NCBI GenBank assembly: GCA_963070105.1
Contig: OY718803.1
Location: 3,888,507 to 3,952,506, forward strand
Length of the DNA: 64,000 nucleotides
Origin: Litomosoides sigmodontis
Taxonomy: Eukaryota > Nematoda > Chromadorea > Rhabditida > Onchocercidae
Reading direction: 5' to 3'
Every line of letters begins with the position of its first letter. Positions within the stretch are counted from its first letter, which is position 1. The translations under genes and the position numbers were made by a program. Shown piece by piece: positions 21,248 through 40,058 of the stretch. The notes under the pieces were generated by a model that was given only the letters and a program-made list of their open reading frames with translations, ran no database searches and had not been told where the DNA came from.

Positions 21248-23777
21248 TTATAGCTCATCATGTGACAGATCAATTAAATTTTCGCCATGATTTGTTGCTT
21301 CAGAACCAACGAAGAGATCTGATTCGTTTACAATTTCATCAATTGACAAGCGTCCATCATTATCTTTGTCTGCTTTCGACATTAAATGTTCTACTTCCTG
21401 CATATCAAATGCTAACATTTCTGTACCATGATAAATTAAGAAATTCTGTAGGTTTCAGCATATTTAAGCAATCCACGCTAAATGAGAATGAGACCAATTT
21501 TCCTTTAAGTAACTTCCCTTACTTTAGATAGCAATTATTTCTTCTATCAAATGCTCAAAATTCTATATTATGCTAAACTAACTGGGTAAAAAACGAAATT
21601 TGAAGAATTGACAGAAACAGAAATGGAATAAACCTCTGCTGCAGTTGTTTCCAAACTCGTAACAAGCCAAGAAGCAATTTCAGAACCCTCGAGAAAGCCA
21701 TTTCCATCTTTATCATAGTCACGTTCAAAACGGTTCTTTTCCACCGTGTACCACTCCGATTTTCGATCTCCCACTAGATCATCCAGAAACTCATCTAGTG
21801 TGATTTTTCCATCACGGTTTTTATCTTTCTCTTTCATGGTGACCTTAAACTTCACATCACGAAATTGCAAATACGACGACTCGAATAATGACGCTAACTT
21901 TTTAAATGATTCTAGACTATCCCACTATGTTATATTGTTAAAGCTGATATCAGTTAGACCGAAGGCATGTACAAAATATATGGTCACCACATTTGTTCTG
22001 TGAAATTCCAAAGAAAGGTCCCAGATATTCATAATATTACCTCAATTAAAGCTGTATGCATATGTGGGAAGGATTCCGGATTTTGGAAAGCGTGAAATTC
22101 TGAGTTCGACAGCCTTTCGTCTTTATCTTGATCTGCTGTTAAGAAAAATCTCCAATCATCCTCCAGCAGGCGTTTGTCATCTGCATCTATCATCTGAAGA
22201 TTAATAAAGTAGTAACTGAAGATAAAATGTTGCAGTTGAAAAGCCTGTTCTATCTAAATATGACGAGGCAGACAACGTTGTTTTTTTTTGCAAAAAAAAA
22301 AAGAGAAGCATTCTAAAAAGTAGTGGAAAGCGAACCTAGACAAATGCAATAATGGATTTGCTTTTAATGATTATTCGGCAGACTTTCAAACAAACAAAAT
22401 AGGAATTGAAGAAAACTAGTGTTAAATAAGTTCAACCATAACAAAAAGAATGGCTTGCTATGTGTACAAATAAATACGACATATGTGTTTAAATAATTAA
22501 AATTTATATACTTTCCCGCACATTTTAAAATACAACTAAGCTAACTTCCAGTGCACAATTCCACTTCTACTTTCAATATTTAAAATGACAGCTTAAGTCG
22601 AAAACATCCATATTTCAAACATCTGTAAAAATGGCAACGCTGTCAATCTGTTAATCTAAAGCTGCATCTGAGCATGTTTTGAAAGAATGATCTACAAATA
22701 GATTTTTAAAGAAAGACAAAAAGTCTCAAGTAGTTCTATTTTTATATTAAACATTGTTTTAAAAATAACCCTTTAAATATACAGAACTTTTTGAAAAATT
22801 AACTTCATTTTCCTGATCGATATCGCCAAATGATTCCTGCACATATTCATTCCATGTTACCAAATTGTCTTGGTTAGTATCCATTTCCCGGAATCGGTCG
22901 TTTGATTCCTCCAAATCCAACGCGATCATGTTCCTCAAGCAAACTATGAAGGCAACGAATTTCTACAGAGAAATATACTACGTTGCATTACATCTTTACT
23001 CAGATTTAGTTATTTACGAAAAACTAAACCAGAAACAACTGGCAAAACCTACAAGAAAAATATTTTAGATCCTAAATACGCAACTGAAAAAACAACATAC
23101 TTCTTAATCACTTCTTCTAGCTCTTCACGGGTTACATATCCATCATTATCTCTATCCATTTTCCTTGCTAAAATTTCCAGCCTACGTTTTGCTTCATCAG
23201 GACTCAAATCATCAAATATTTCTGCTTCTTTTCGGGAGCCTAAACCAATAAGAAAGAGATCAAATCCTATCAGTTGCAAGAAACTAGGAAATTAAAAGAA
23301 AAAAATGACAAAGTGATAATATCAATAAAGCCAACTTTCTAGAAAGAACTCGTAAACAGCCAGTTATACATGCACGTGTAATATATAACGAGCTGTTCAA
23401 AGGGATACTGCATAATGATTTCAATCCTTTGCCGAATATATGTATTAGTACACTATTTTTGCTATGTTCGCACAGAAGCAGTTCGACTGGACCATAATGT
23501 GAAAATGTCTAACTTAGCAAAAATTGCTAGAAAACAGCCCACCAATAAATAAAAAAACCAGCATTACATAGGAAAACAATGAAATCCATGACACACCTAT
23601 AACAGCCTTATGGTCAGTATGGATATCATGATCGTTTTCTGAACCATGTTCCTTCTTAAACTTCCCACTGAAACCATGCTCCACATGTTCTCGATCTGAT
23701 TTTACGACGTATAGTAACAGAAGTGGCAGGAGGCAAGAGTACGAAAACTCGAAACGCTTACCACAAAACAAGTGCAT
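21248..23777 (-). CDS. CALU: Calumenin/reticulocalbin, six EF-hand secretory-pathway protein
   Basis: This CREC-family protein binds calcium with low affinity in the ER lumen and assists secretory folding and cuticle or muscle function. The start at 23777 gives a signal peptide with the core SYSCLLPLLLLYVV. Exons: 23777-23597, 23239-23101, about 22946-22806, about 22195-22042, about 21865-21636 and about 21405-21248. Six EF-hand loops are visible in order: DRDNDGYVTREE, DTNQDNLVTWNE, DQDKDERLSNSE, DKNRDGKITLDE, DKDGNGFLEGSE and DKDNDGRLSIDE. All keep acidic residues at loop positions 1 and 12, though hands two and three lack the usual Gly at position 6. The protein ends LSHDEL, a retention signal, where vertebrate calumenin has HDEF. 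The stretch DLFVGSEATNHGE near the end matches calumenin DLFVGSQATDFGE. Confidence in calumenin over reticulocalbin is good. Confidence 0.92.
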
Positions 23778-25314
23778 TCACCTAAAATCTCCCATACATT
23801 TCAGAAGTTCTGAAATGAGGATAAGAAATTCTTTCTGAAAAGACGTTTCCCATATTTTAACAAATTTCAAAATGATCACGTCAAATAAGAACTACATTAA
23901 TTTCACCATCTCATGTTAAGACGCCCAGTGTATGGTACATTTATGAAATGCAACTAGCCACAAAACACACGAAGATACAGTTACCGTTTCTCATTCGAGA
24001 CAAATAGGAATCTCTTTACCTACTCATGTATTCGCTGGAACGAGAATCAGAGGTACGACTGTGGTAAGGTAAGAAAATGAGCAAGTGCATCCCGGGCTCC
24101 ACCGAGAAACGAATGAGCACACGAAAAGGAAATGGAGGAGACAAAGATTTGAAGTGGAAATTAAGTCGCCCTATGGATGTGGAGTTGTCTTGACGTAATT
24201 AGTAGAATTGTGATAGGGATGAGATGCGATAGTCATTTTTTATTTGTAATAGTATTGTTAACTATTCTAAGGCGTATTACAATATGATAATGTCTTGTCT
24301 GCGCATAGAATAAATTGAACCTGAATTGCTTAGTACAGCAGCTAAAATCCATTTTTATCAAAATGTCAGCAATTTTCACTACATATGAAACGGAGTTTCA
24401 TTTTTTTTTAGAAAAAAAAGTTAAATTACAATTAAAGTTCTATTGGCAAGGTGTTAGCAAAACTACTTTATTCCCTTAACAAAGTTCCTTCATTATTTCT
24501 CAAGGATTCCGTCAAAAGCCCGAAAATTCAAGAAATATACAAAATGTATTCCACTCGAGTTTATTGGTCGATACTAAACACATTATGGTACCAACAATAA
24601 TAAATATGCTTGAAGTCATGAACTTTGCGTTCAAATATAATACTGCTTTCAAACCTAAAAAATATACTGTCATAAAGTCCACTACAGTATTATATTAAGG
24701 CAGCACTCCACAACATGTTTAAATCACTTTCGAAATTTATATTAAGTGGTACTCAGTGTTGTAATACATTATATGAAGCTATGAAATTATTTATAAAACA
24801 TAAGGCACAGTTGGGATGCCAGGACAAATGCTGTGAAGAACATAAGTAGCACATAATTCACAAAGGTAAATAGCAGCAGAGAAACACATGCACACTTTAT
24901 TCATAATCATTCCAGTTCTTCGTATTAGTTAAGACTCCGAATAAAATATTGTTCAGTTTTTTTGCTTCAGTGCTGATCAATTGAGCATTCAGAACGAGTC
25001 AAAAATTCAATTACCAAATCCCTCGCTATTCTAAGTTAGGTAGAAATATAATAATGTTTGGAAAGATGTCTTTAATTAAAAGATAGGTAATTCGACTACT
25101 TAATAAATCAAGAATTCATCTGCATCTTACAAAAACTTTAATTTTAATTAACGCAAAGGTGGACAGCAAACGTTTGTTGGAAGGAACAAAAAGATAGAGA
25201 GGTTTAGAACTCTATCAAAAGCTCTAAATGCTCAAAATTTCCAACCTCCCACTTAACATATAGGGACAAGTCCAAAGTGTATACTTTGTTTAAACTCAAA
25301 TAGCAAAGCAGATA
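23778..25314. other. Intergenic region upstream of calumenin
   Basis: About 1.5 kb between the calumenin start and the MCM4 stop, both on the minus strand. On the minus strand AGATTTTAG ends four bases before the calumenin ATG (bases 23782-23790) and probably takes a spliced leader. The calumenin promoter should lie around 23.8-24.3 kb. I see no open frame with a recognisable domain. Confidence 0.5.
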
Positions 25315-31492
<6,178 letters not shown>

Positions 31493-33502
31493 TTCCAGAT
31501 TCTTTGTCTACATGCAAAACACGTAATAATTCACAGAAACTATTAAAATATACTTTGATTCTAGCTTACACATCCAGCCTAGTTACAATCCAACTCTTTC
31601 ATCCATGTAAGGTCTTATGATAGAGAAATCACAGTGCAACGCACCCAGGCTTTTTGCCCTAAAACCACTTCCCACATTTTCTCCTCCCGCGGGAAAAAAT
31701 TTGAATTCGCACGTCACAACTCTTGCGAGCGAGAGGCGGAAGTGAAACATTGTGTTTCATTAAGTCGATATGGAATTTTGTGGGTGTGTGAGGGAAGTGC
31801 TGTTGGACGCTGAAGAGTGTACCATTTTTAAACGCTACACAATTAGGGCTTATTTCGTAGGAGTTAGTTAGGCTCTGCATTTTCTGCATCCTAAGGAGAA
31901 TGTTTGCACATGTCTGAAGGTGTCACACCGGACGATGGAATACAGAGGTAAAAGTTTATGGATGAATCGAATAAGAGTGGGCATTAGATAGATTTTTTCA
32001 CGTTGTGGAGCAGCTGCACTTAGACCCGATTTTCAAAGAAGACATTACAATATAATTGTATTACATTTACATTGTGATTCAACTATCCACTTCTTGATGA
32101 CTTGTTCCATTCGTGTAAGCCTTGGGGCTATTACGGTCGGCAGGTAACAAGCGGTCACCTTCCACATCTTCTCTCTTGTGCTTGACATCTATGTCTTGAA
32201 AACATAAGTTTCACGCGTCCCATTGAACAATAACCAGTAACGACGAAACTGTCTTTATCCATTGTTATGTTAAGCGGTCCTTAGAGACCGAGGTCACGGA
32301 GACATTGTGTACACAGAGGAGCTTGGGTATTGTAATGTAGACAAAATTGAAACAGACCTACCCATTTTGTCTTCAGTTTTAGTCATTCCTTCCAAATGTT
32401 CTGCGAGGATACTACTTGGTGCTGTCCTACAAGCATATATCCGACAACAAAACAAATAAATGTAATTTTATGGGAAAGTGAGAAGGGCCTCCAACGCGAT
32501 GGAAATATAATATCCGAATAGTTACGCTTGTGAATACAATTTAGATCAACAACTTCAGAGTAATAAATGCAAATTTCAACTGCCAATGCAAGGCCCGCAT
32601 TTCGAGCAGCACGCTCAACAAATTTCTGTCAACATAAGCAAACAATAATGATATGAGTCAAGCTGTTTCATAGTGGGAGCTTGATGTCTTATGCCGCTAA
32701 TGTGAGTTTTGCACTAGTTTTTAACTATACAAGTCTGTTAGACTTCAAGGTCATATTTTGTTCTGCAATCTCTCTCCTGCTAGGATTATTCGCCAACAGA
32801 ATAATTAAATTTCTTGAAAGTTTTGCAAAATTTTCGCCTTAAAATTTAAAACACACGAAGGTTGTTTTCGCAAGCTTCTGTTTAACAATCAAGGGTGCCA
32901 ATTATTGTTTGCTAAGTTAAGGTATCTAATTCTTTTTTCGATGTTCGATGAACGTTCCGCACTAATCCGCACATTTTACTTATCCAGTGGTTTGAGAATT
33001 TAACAAAGAAATGTAACCCGTACTGATTAATGTGAAAAATATTTACAAATAGTAACAGAAGAGATACAAGAATGAAAATTAAGCTGTATCATTTACTTCT
33101 ACTTATTCAATCATGGCGTTAGATGGAAAAAGACAGAAGATAAAAGTATAATTATTTGGATTTAGACCAGGACCCTCTTACCTATATTCACTTCTTCGGA
33201 TTAACGTTCATTTCCGAATATTTGCATTAGAAGAACGAAAGAAACAGCACACTGTAGGAAATTTAGACAATCTTAAACTAATTAATCGTACATGAAATCT
33301 CGTTACAACATCGAAAATTTGTTGATGCGTGTATCAATAAAAATAAGATAGGATTATGAAGTACTTACAATCAATTCATTAAATTACGCTTTGTAAAAGT
33401 TATTCACATGAAAGATCAAACCCCTAAATTGAATTGTAGCCTTACAAAATTCATTAAATGCAGTGAATATTGAAAAAAAGGATATATGGAATCGCAAGAA
33501 GC
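31493..33502. other. Intergenic region between CC2D1 and MCM4
   Basis: About 2 kb between the CC2D1 stop and the MCM4 start, both on the minus strand, so it should hold the MCM4 promoter near its left end. Open frames here (31659-31889 and 32383-32586) show no recognisable domain or splice continuity. The distance makes an operon with CC2D1 unlikely. I see no repeat or RNA gene. Confidence 0.5.
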
Positions 33503-36500
33503 TCACAACTCTAATACCAACCACTTTTTTTGCGCAGTTGAAAGCCTTTTTCCACCCAAAGGCTTGTGAATACGTACCTGAAATTTTGTCTGAACTCTTA
33601 ATTAGCAAATGATTTCTTAAAAAAATAAACAATTCCACTTTGCTTTCTGCTTGCTTAAAAACATAAGAAAAGATCGAATTAATGAAAAGAAATAAGAAAC
33701 AACCCGGTAACTCAATTTCCCTCCTGTTTGTTTTCTTCCTTCCATCAGATCTATACTTTCATGAATGTGTACTTTTTCTTCCAAATCAATCAACTTACAA
33801 TCGGCGGTAGCGATCAGTTTGTCACTCCTCAGAAAACCACCTTTTTGGTAAATCTAAAAAAAAGAACTATGATAATAAAACACATTTCTCTATTAAAATC
33901 TGCGTCTATTATAACTTCAGAATGGTTCTGGTTGTGGAAGAATGGTTCTGCGTCTATTATAACTTAGAAAACCACGCCTGTTTTATTTCCGACTTTTATT
34001 ATTCGAATATTTTTATTTTGGTGAAATCGTGCATTCCATAAAATAAGCGAGAGGATTCATTAGTCCACATACTAGAAGATATCAGTACGAATAATAATAT
34101 AATTTTCAAACAACCTCAAACTTCAAACAATTCCTTCTAATGACTCTTTGCAACTGCTTCGTTTTCCGATTTATTGTTAGCAGGAATTTCTGGTTGTATT
34201 CTAAAGATAACTTTAGTGATCATCACCAAAAGAAGGTAGAAAACAAGCTGGAAGCAGAGTAAATCACAATAAAGCATGCAACAGTGCATTTTAACAGCAG
34301 CAACAAATTCTTTTTTTGCCTCTGATTCCTTCTTTTATTCCTTTATATTTTAGTTTTTTTTTTTCCTTTTATATTATTTTTCCGAAAATAGCAATGGTTA
34401 TCCTTACTCTTTCGTTATCAGTGAAGATGAAAACGTATGACACAATAATATATTCGGCAAGTTGAGAAAACGATAAATTTTTATAAAGGTAATAAGAAAT
34501 TAGGTCACAGAGATATTTTTTTGACGGGTGTAACAAGTACTGTCTCTCAGACAGTATCACAACAATAAACTTATAAATATTTTTATTATGTTCCACGCTA
34601 CATTTCATGGTAAAGGAATAAATACCCACAGCAATCGCTTTTTCAAAATTTGTAAATGAAGAACAGATGAAGAGTACCTGGAGAATTCGTGGAAGCTATA
34701 ACTTTGGTTCTGCCAGTTTGATGAGCGTCATGGGGGAATGCAAAATTATATTTTGTAAACAAATAACCGTCAGATGATTTCCAACCTAGAACATCTTTTT
34801 GTTAACTTCCAATGAACTTCATATTAGCATAATATTGAAATGCATAGGAAAGCTTATTCTCGAACAATTTTGATGAATAGTACTAGGAGCAGAAAGCGTT
34901 TTCATTTTAAACTGTAAATATCACTCTACGTTACTATTATAATGGTTTTTGGTTGTAACATTAAAAAAAAAAAGTGTACGGTATTAATGAAAAAAACGCA
35001 CAACAGTAATGAATAATGCGAGAGATTCTGATATTTGCATTACTTTAAAATTTGTTTGAAACCATTAATATGAAGAGTAACGCACTGTGGAGAAAAAAGA
35101 ATGAACAGAAACCTGCTGGTAACCTCGCTTCCGTTATTTTTATTATTGTTAATTCGATATGATTTTCATCTACATCAAAGCACATCTCTACTGAGGGTAT
35201 GTTTCGAGTTTCATAACGGAACCTTAAAAAAAGTTAAATTAAATTGAAACTTGAAGTAGTTGATAAAAATTTACGAAATGAGCAAATTATTTATGACGAA
35301 AATGTCAGCGAAATCAAATCAAGGAAGAAGTTTCGTGTTTACAGAATTTCCTTACTGTGGCACTGCTGCACCCCTTTTGGCAAGTTCGCGTAGAACTATT
35401 AAGTCTCTCTTTGAAATGGCGGACCAGGTTTCGAACATCTTCAGTTGAGTTACATCACCCAACCTGAGAAAATTATAGTAGCATAATTGATTATAAAATT
35501 CCTAGTGGTGCACAGAAATTCCACCACTGAGGGTACCAGACGGTCAATGTCAGTAAAGATTAAATTATTCCAATTCGTTAAAAGATCATATTACCGTTGT
35601 GATTATTAACTTCCCGAATGTAAATAAACATAAAGGGCTAAAAATTTCAAAAAAAAAAGTTAAGCAAGAACCAACCGTGTAAAAGCAAGTCTACGCTCTT
35701 CACAAAGTTTTACTTGATAAATGAGATCTCTTTCCATTGTGGCAAATATTTCAGCAGGTGTTCCTGTAAATGGATGAATAATTTGTATTGAACAATTTAC
35801 ATTCATAAATCATAATAACATTTAAATGCGAAAAAAATTCAACGTGCCTTTAATAGCTGCATCAAAACTTGTGTGATGTTCCATTGATGGCCTAAGCGTT
35901 TTAGCAGATATTCGAACTTGTGGTGGTACCGGTGTTTTCTCAACACTGACTGGCAAACCATTTTTGGAGGCAGCAATTATTTTATCAAAACCCTAAATAC
36001 GAGCGGGCAATTAAACAGAACTTCGATAAAGAGCTATAAGCTTATTATGTAATGATCACTTTTTCATTTTACATATTTAAAATACCACACAAACTTCTAG
36101 AACACTTAGAGCTTAATCTTAAATGCAACCCCAGTGTTAAAATTACACTCCGATATTATCGAGACAAGTAAATTTCTAACTTGCAAGCTTTAGACTGAAA
36201 TGTTAAAAACACCTTTGCAGCGAGCAAAAACTTCTTGGCAGTAGTCATGTCACCCTTTTTCTTTGCAGCAATAGCAGCTTCTTTAAACTGTAATTGTCGC
36301 TTGAGCAAAAAGTCAAGCTGTTGCTTCTGACGTAACTGCCTTCCTCGTACCGGCTGTTCAGGTGCACCAAGTGTACTCACTTCAAGGAGAGATCTTGATA
36401 TCACTATTTCACACCAAATTTTATATAATACATATTATATCATTACAAAAATGAGCAAACCTAGACTGTATGAATGCAAGAAAAAAATATACAGAAAATT

Positions 36501-39230
36501 TACTTCCGCTAGTAGTCATGCCTCCTGTTGAAGGAAGAGGTGGATATCCAGGAGGACACGGTAATTCGCTTGTATCGACCGGCTTGTTCGAACGACAAGC
36601 TTTAAGCGCATCTTCATATCGTTTCAAAATGCGAACATTCATTCTGAAAACATAATTGGTTAAAAATATATTAATTAAAGTAAAAATATGTGTTATCTAA
36701 CGCCACTTACGAGATTAGAGATAGAAGCAAAAAATCGCCACAATAGCCCATGTATTAAAAATATACGAAAATATCTGAGTGCCAAAATTCATCAAAAATA
36801 CACCTGTACTTTCGATCATCGTTTTCCGTTCGGCTTTGATCGCATAAAGTTTTATATTTTTGCATCCGCTGTTGCAATCCATCCAGTAGTGTCTTTGGAG
36901 TAGAAGGAATTTCAATATCCTAACAATTCCATACTTTTTTATTTAATCAGTGATAAATGGAATATTTCATACACAAGATACAATCAAATACACTTCCACC
37001 TCTCTCTTTTGGTTCTCACATCAGTTCTCAATTTAGCATTGTGTCCATTTTCAACAATGAAAATTTAAAACAGAAAGAAAAAAGCGGCTTTCTATTCTTC
37101 GAGTTCTTCCACAAACAGTGATTAGAAACTGTTGGGTCTTTACAAATTTTTCCTGCATATAGTGAAGTGAATTTATTTATATGGATAACTATCATAGATT
37201 CAATTAAACACGAAACTCTAAGAACTGTGAATAAATTTCATCAATTAAATTAATTAAAGAAAAAGTAAAATTAGTTGCAATACTTTGAAAGGAATATTTG
37301 CAAAAAACCAACCTTGGTTGATCTGTAGGGTGTAGCTAGAGGTGGAAGTTCATTCTCCTCACATTCTATCACTCGCCCATCATTTGTAGCTTTAATTGCT
37401 TCATCGAACTGCTTCGCAACCACATAATATTCATATGCTTTTTTTTTATCACCTACTGCAAGCAAAAAATTTTATTGTAAGTCTCAAAATACACGGTATC
37501 TGCCATTTAATAAATATCCGAGTATATGAAAAACAAAACCTCTATAAAATGAACTAACATGCACTTGCTGCTTTAGCATTGCTAATGTAGGATTCTCGAC
37601 GACTGGTTAGTTCTGCGGTTAGTTGTTCCCCTCTCAGCAAATTCTTCACCGATTTTCGATAAGCGTTAGACGGCTCAGTAATTTCTTCTGCAGCGGTTTG
37701 CTTTACTTCAGCTGGCAGTACTGACTCTGTGGATATCTTCAAAAAAAAATGCATTACGTTAGTTTAGACTTGTATTTCATGCCGAATTTCCCGATCAAAG
37801 TTACACTGACGAGGAAAATGATTTACAATCCCAAGAACTTTCATGAGTGTTACATTCAATACTGAATAAAAAAATACTTTCGATTTCAAGAAAACCTTCG
37901 AGAATTTATTGAGTGAAAAATCACCTCGGCTTTGGAAATAACTGGAGCGTCAACATCAGTTGCATATAGCCCGACAGACCGAATTGCTTTGATTGAAACC
38001 GGAATATCGTTTTCATCTATTGCTTTCCCTGCTTGTACTTTTCGTACCAATTCTTCGATCTTGCTCAGCCCTCTTTGATACCTAGCAGAAGAAATACTGT
38101 TGAGAAGTATTTCTCAAAATTCTTACTTTATACTACATATCAAAGATGCAGTAGCCACAGAAGCAGAGAAAAAACTTTATAATCGGTTTAGAAAGAAAAA
38201 CTTTCCGACTTGTTGAAGAGGAATAGAAAAAGCACGTAAAAAGGGAATGAATAATAACAAGGCTATACCTTTTAGCATGCAATATATCACTTTTCTCTTT
38301 TGCAGTTTCCAGTGCTGAAGTATATTCGTCCTTAAGTTCTTGCAACTTGCGAAGTAATGTGATATCAACAGCGGACATATGTAATGATCTTAACGGAGCC
38401 GACAGTTCAGAAGGTGCGGGTGGTCCAATCTCACAAGTAGCGCCATTTTCCTGCCTAACCAAATCAGACAGTTCTGCCTTAAATTATTCTACTATCATTA
38501 AATAACTTGATTAATTTGAATTTGTCGTTGATGAAAGTTAAAATAAATAATAATCCAAAGTCCGACAATGTTACAATCAAACAAAAATATTTTTGAAAAA
38601 ATGGCTTCAGTTAATATGAATTGCCACAACCAAATGTTTTAATGCAAACCAAAAGTTCTGGATCATTCACATCCTCCTCATCGTCACCATCTAAATCTTC
38701 ATCAGACGCATCTGATACACTTGAAATGCCAAATACGCCACTTGTTGGTTGAGAAACTTGTTCGGCTGATTCATGATGACCTAAGTTTATGCAATGCTTT
38801 TTTTGTAAATAACACACCATCAACAGAAACTGTATATTTTGAGTACTGTTCGGTAATCTGCTTCTTTGGAGGAAGCAAGACAATAAACCAGAAATGAGCT
38901 ATTAGAGAGAGTAATCTCTAACTGTAGTAAATGCTCAAATTTTGCTTTGTTCAAACAGCTGTTACTTTTCAACTCCTGTTTCGGATTACGCGTCAAATTA
39001 ATGGAATACTCAATAAACATATAAAAAGCTTTAACAGAATGCTGGTAGAATTTTCAATTAAAACCTAAAGTGTGTTGACGTACGCCACACTTGCCCGTTC
39101 TGTCAGTAAATACTGACGGCATACGCCCAGCAGCTCGTTCTTCTGTTTCTAAAGCTAATAATTCTGCCATCAATTCTTCATCGTTCTCTACATCTCCATA
39201 CATATCTTTTTCTAACAATTGAAAATCCAT
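33503..39230 (-). CDS. CC2D1: CC2D1/Lgd homologue, four DM14 repeats and a C2 domain
   Basis: Lgd/CC2D1 proteins bind ESCRT-III CHMP4 through DM14 repeats and control endosomal sorting, including of Notch. The start at 39230 gives MDFQLLEKDMYGDVENDEEL followed by MAELLALETEE, the conserved acidic N-terminal block. An acidic exon (SDASDEDLDGDDEEDVNDPE, about 38700) follows. Four DM14 units can be read: LRKLQELKDEYTSALETAKE..GKAIDENDIP (38.4-38.0 kb), LTAELTSRRESYISNAKAAS..ECEENELPP (37.7-37.3 kb), LLDGLQQRMQKYKTLCDQSR..DTSELPCPP (36.9-36.5 kb) and LDFLLKRQLQFKEAAIAAKK..PVSVEKTPV (36.4-35.9 kb). The C2 domain occupies small exons from 35.2 to 33.5 kb: FRYETRNIPSVEMCFDVDEN, DGYLFTKYNFAFPHDAHQ, FLLTINRKTKQLQRVIRRN, YQKGGFLRSDKLIATADCKL and IHESIDLMEGRK, ending VRIHKPLGGKRLSTAQKKW. 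The C-terminal tail is shorter than in mammals. Confidence 0.91.
33899..33966. repeat. 48-bp imperfect tandem duplication in a CC2D1 intron
   Basis: The 19-base string TCTGCGTCTATTATAACTT occurs at 33899 and again at 33947. Between them GAATGGTTCTG also appears twice, at 33920 and 33940. It lies in the CC2D1 intron between the exons encoding LRRVIRRN-type and YQKGGF-type C2 strands and is not coding. Confidence 0.85.
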
Positions 39231-40058
39231 TTTGTTTACAAGAACTAAATCGTGGTAAATAAGTCTGAAAGTTGTTTCCTATTAGAAATTAATTTAATTT
39301 GAAAAGGTAGCATTATCTACTCGTCTTTTGCTCATTTATATAGCGCACACCTGCAAACTTCAAAAGAAGTAGATAATACAATCTATTACTTTCCAATCCT
39401 TTATATTGCAAGCAATTCCACAAATCCTAGCGCAACTAACCACTCCCGACACCATAATGCGACCAACATCACGTTGCCTCACGTACGCCTTGGTCACTCT
39501 AGGCAGTGACAGAATGCAATTTCCGAATCTCTCCTTGCTTGTTTCTGGAGTGGATGTTTAAACATGCAGAAGCGGCATAATTCCAGATGGAGTGGTGGTT
39601 GGTGTAGAAAATTCACGTGTCACCTATTTTCTTCCCATTTTGTAACAAAGAGCATCGAAATGAGATTAAGAAAATTCATCAAAAACAATAATCGAACATG
39701 GGAGATTCAAGATTCATCGTTAGCCGCCATAGAGCACGTAAGGGAAGTTGCGGCTTGCGTTGCTTACGGTAGTTTCCTTAGTTATTACACTCATCGCTTT
39801 TAACGAGAAGTGAGGGTGGTGATATGGGTTCATTTCAATATGATAATGAACGGAGGTATTTTCCTTCCGGCAACGGAGTTAGACGTGTATAAGCAAGGAG
39901 AAAATCGTTCAGATCACTCTCCTTCATTGAGCGGAGGGGTAACATGAGAAGGACCAGCGGAGCATTTCACACATTGATTGAAACAATGCAGAGTGGCTGT
40001 GATTTAATTGTTTAATATCTGCTAAATATTGGAGATGGACATAAAATGACCATTGCTT
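39231..40058. other. Intergenic region between the SH2 kinase and CC2D1
   Basis: About 0.8 kb between the kinase stop and the CC2D1 start on the same strand. The minus strand carries a TTTCAG acceptor at 39265-39270, 34 bases before the CC2D1 ATG. A plus-strand open frame (39564-39803) has no domain, no splice context and unusual composition, so I do not call it a gene. Confidence 0.5.
39265..39273 (-). other. Probable spliced-leader acceptor for CC2D1
   Basis: Read on the minus strand this is AACTTTCAG, close to the nematode UUUCAG consensus, 34 bases upstream of the CC2D1 start. No coding exon lies before it. Confidence 0.55.

Noticed and set aside
32383..32586. 67-residue frame between CC2D1 and MCM4
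   Set aside because: No domain, no splice continuity with either neighbour.
33384..33638. 84-residue minus-strand frame proposed as a separate gene
   Set aside because: It is mostly CC2D1 intron; the real last CC2D1 exon lies within it in another frame.
33770..33830. Suspected frameshift in the CC2D1 C2 domain between ADCKL and EEKVHIHE
   Set aside because: Careful re-reading gives ADCKLIDLEEKVHIHE in one frame, so the exon is intact.
39564..39803. 79-residue plus-strand frame upstream of CC2D1
   Set aside because: No recognisable domain, signal peptide or neighbouring exons.
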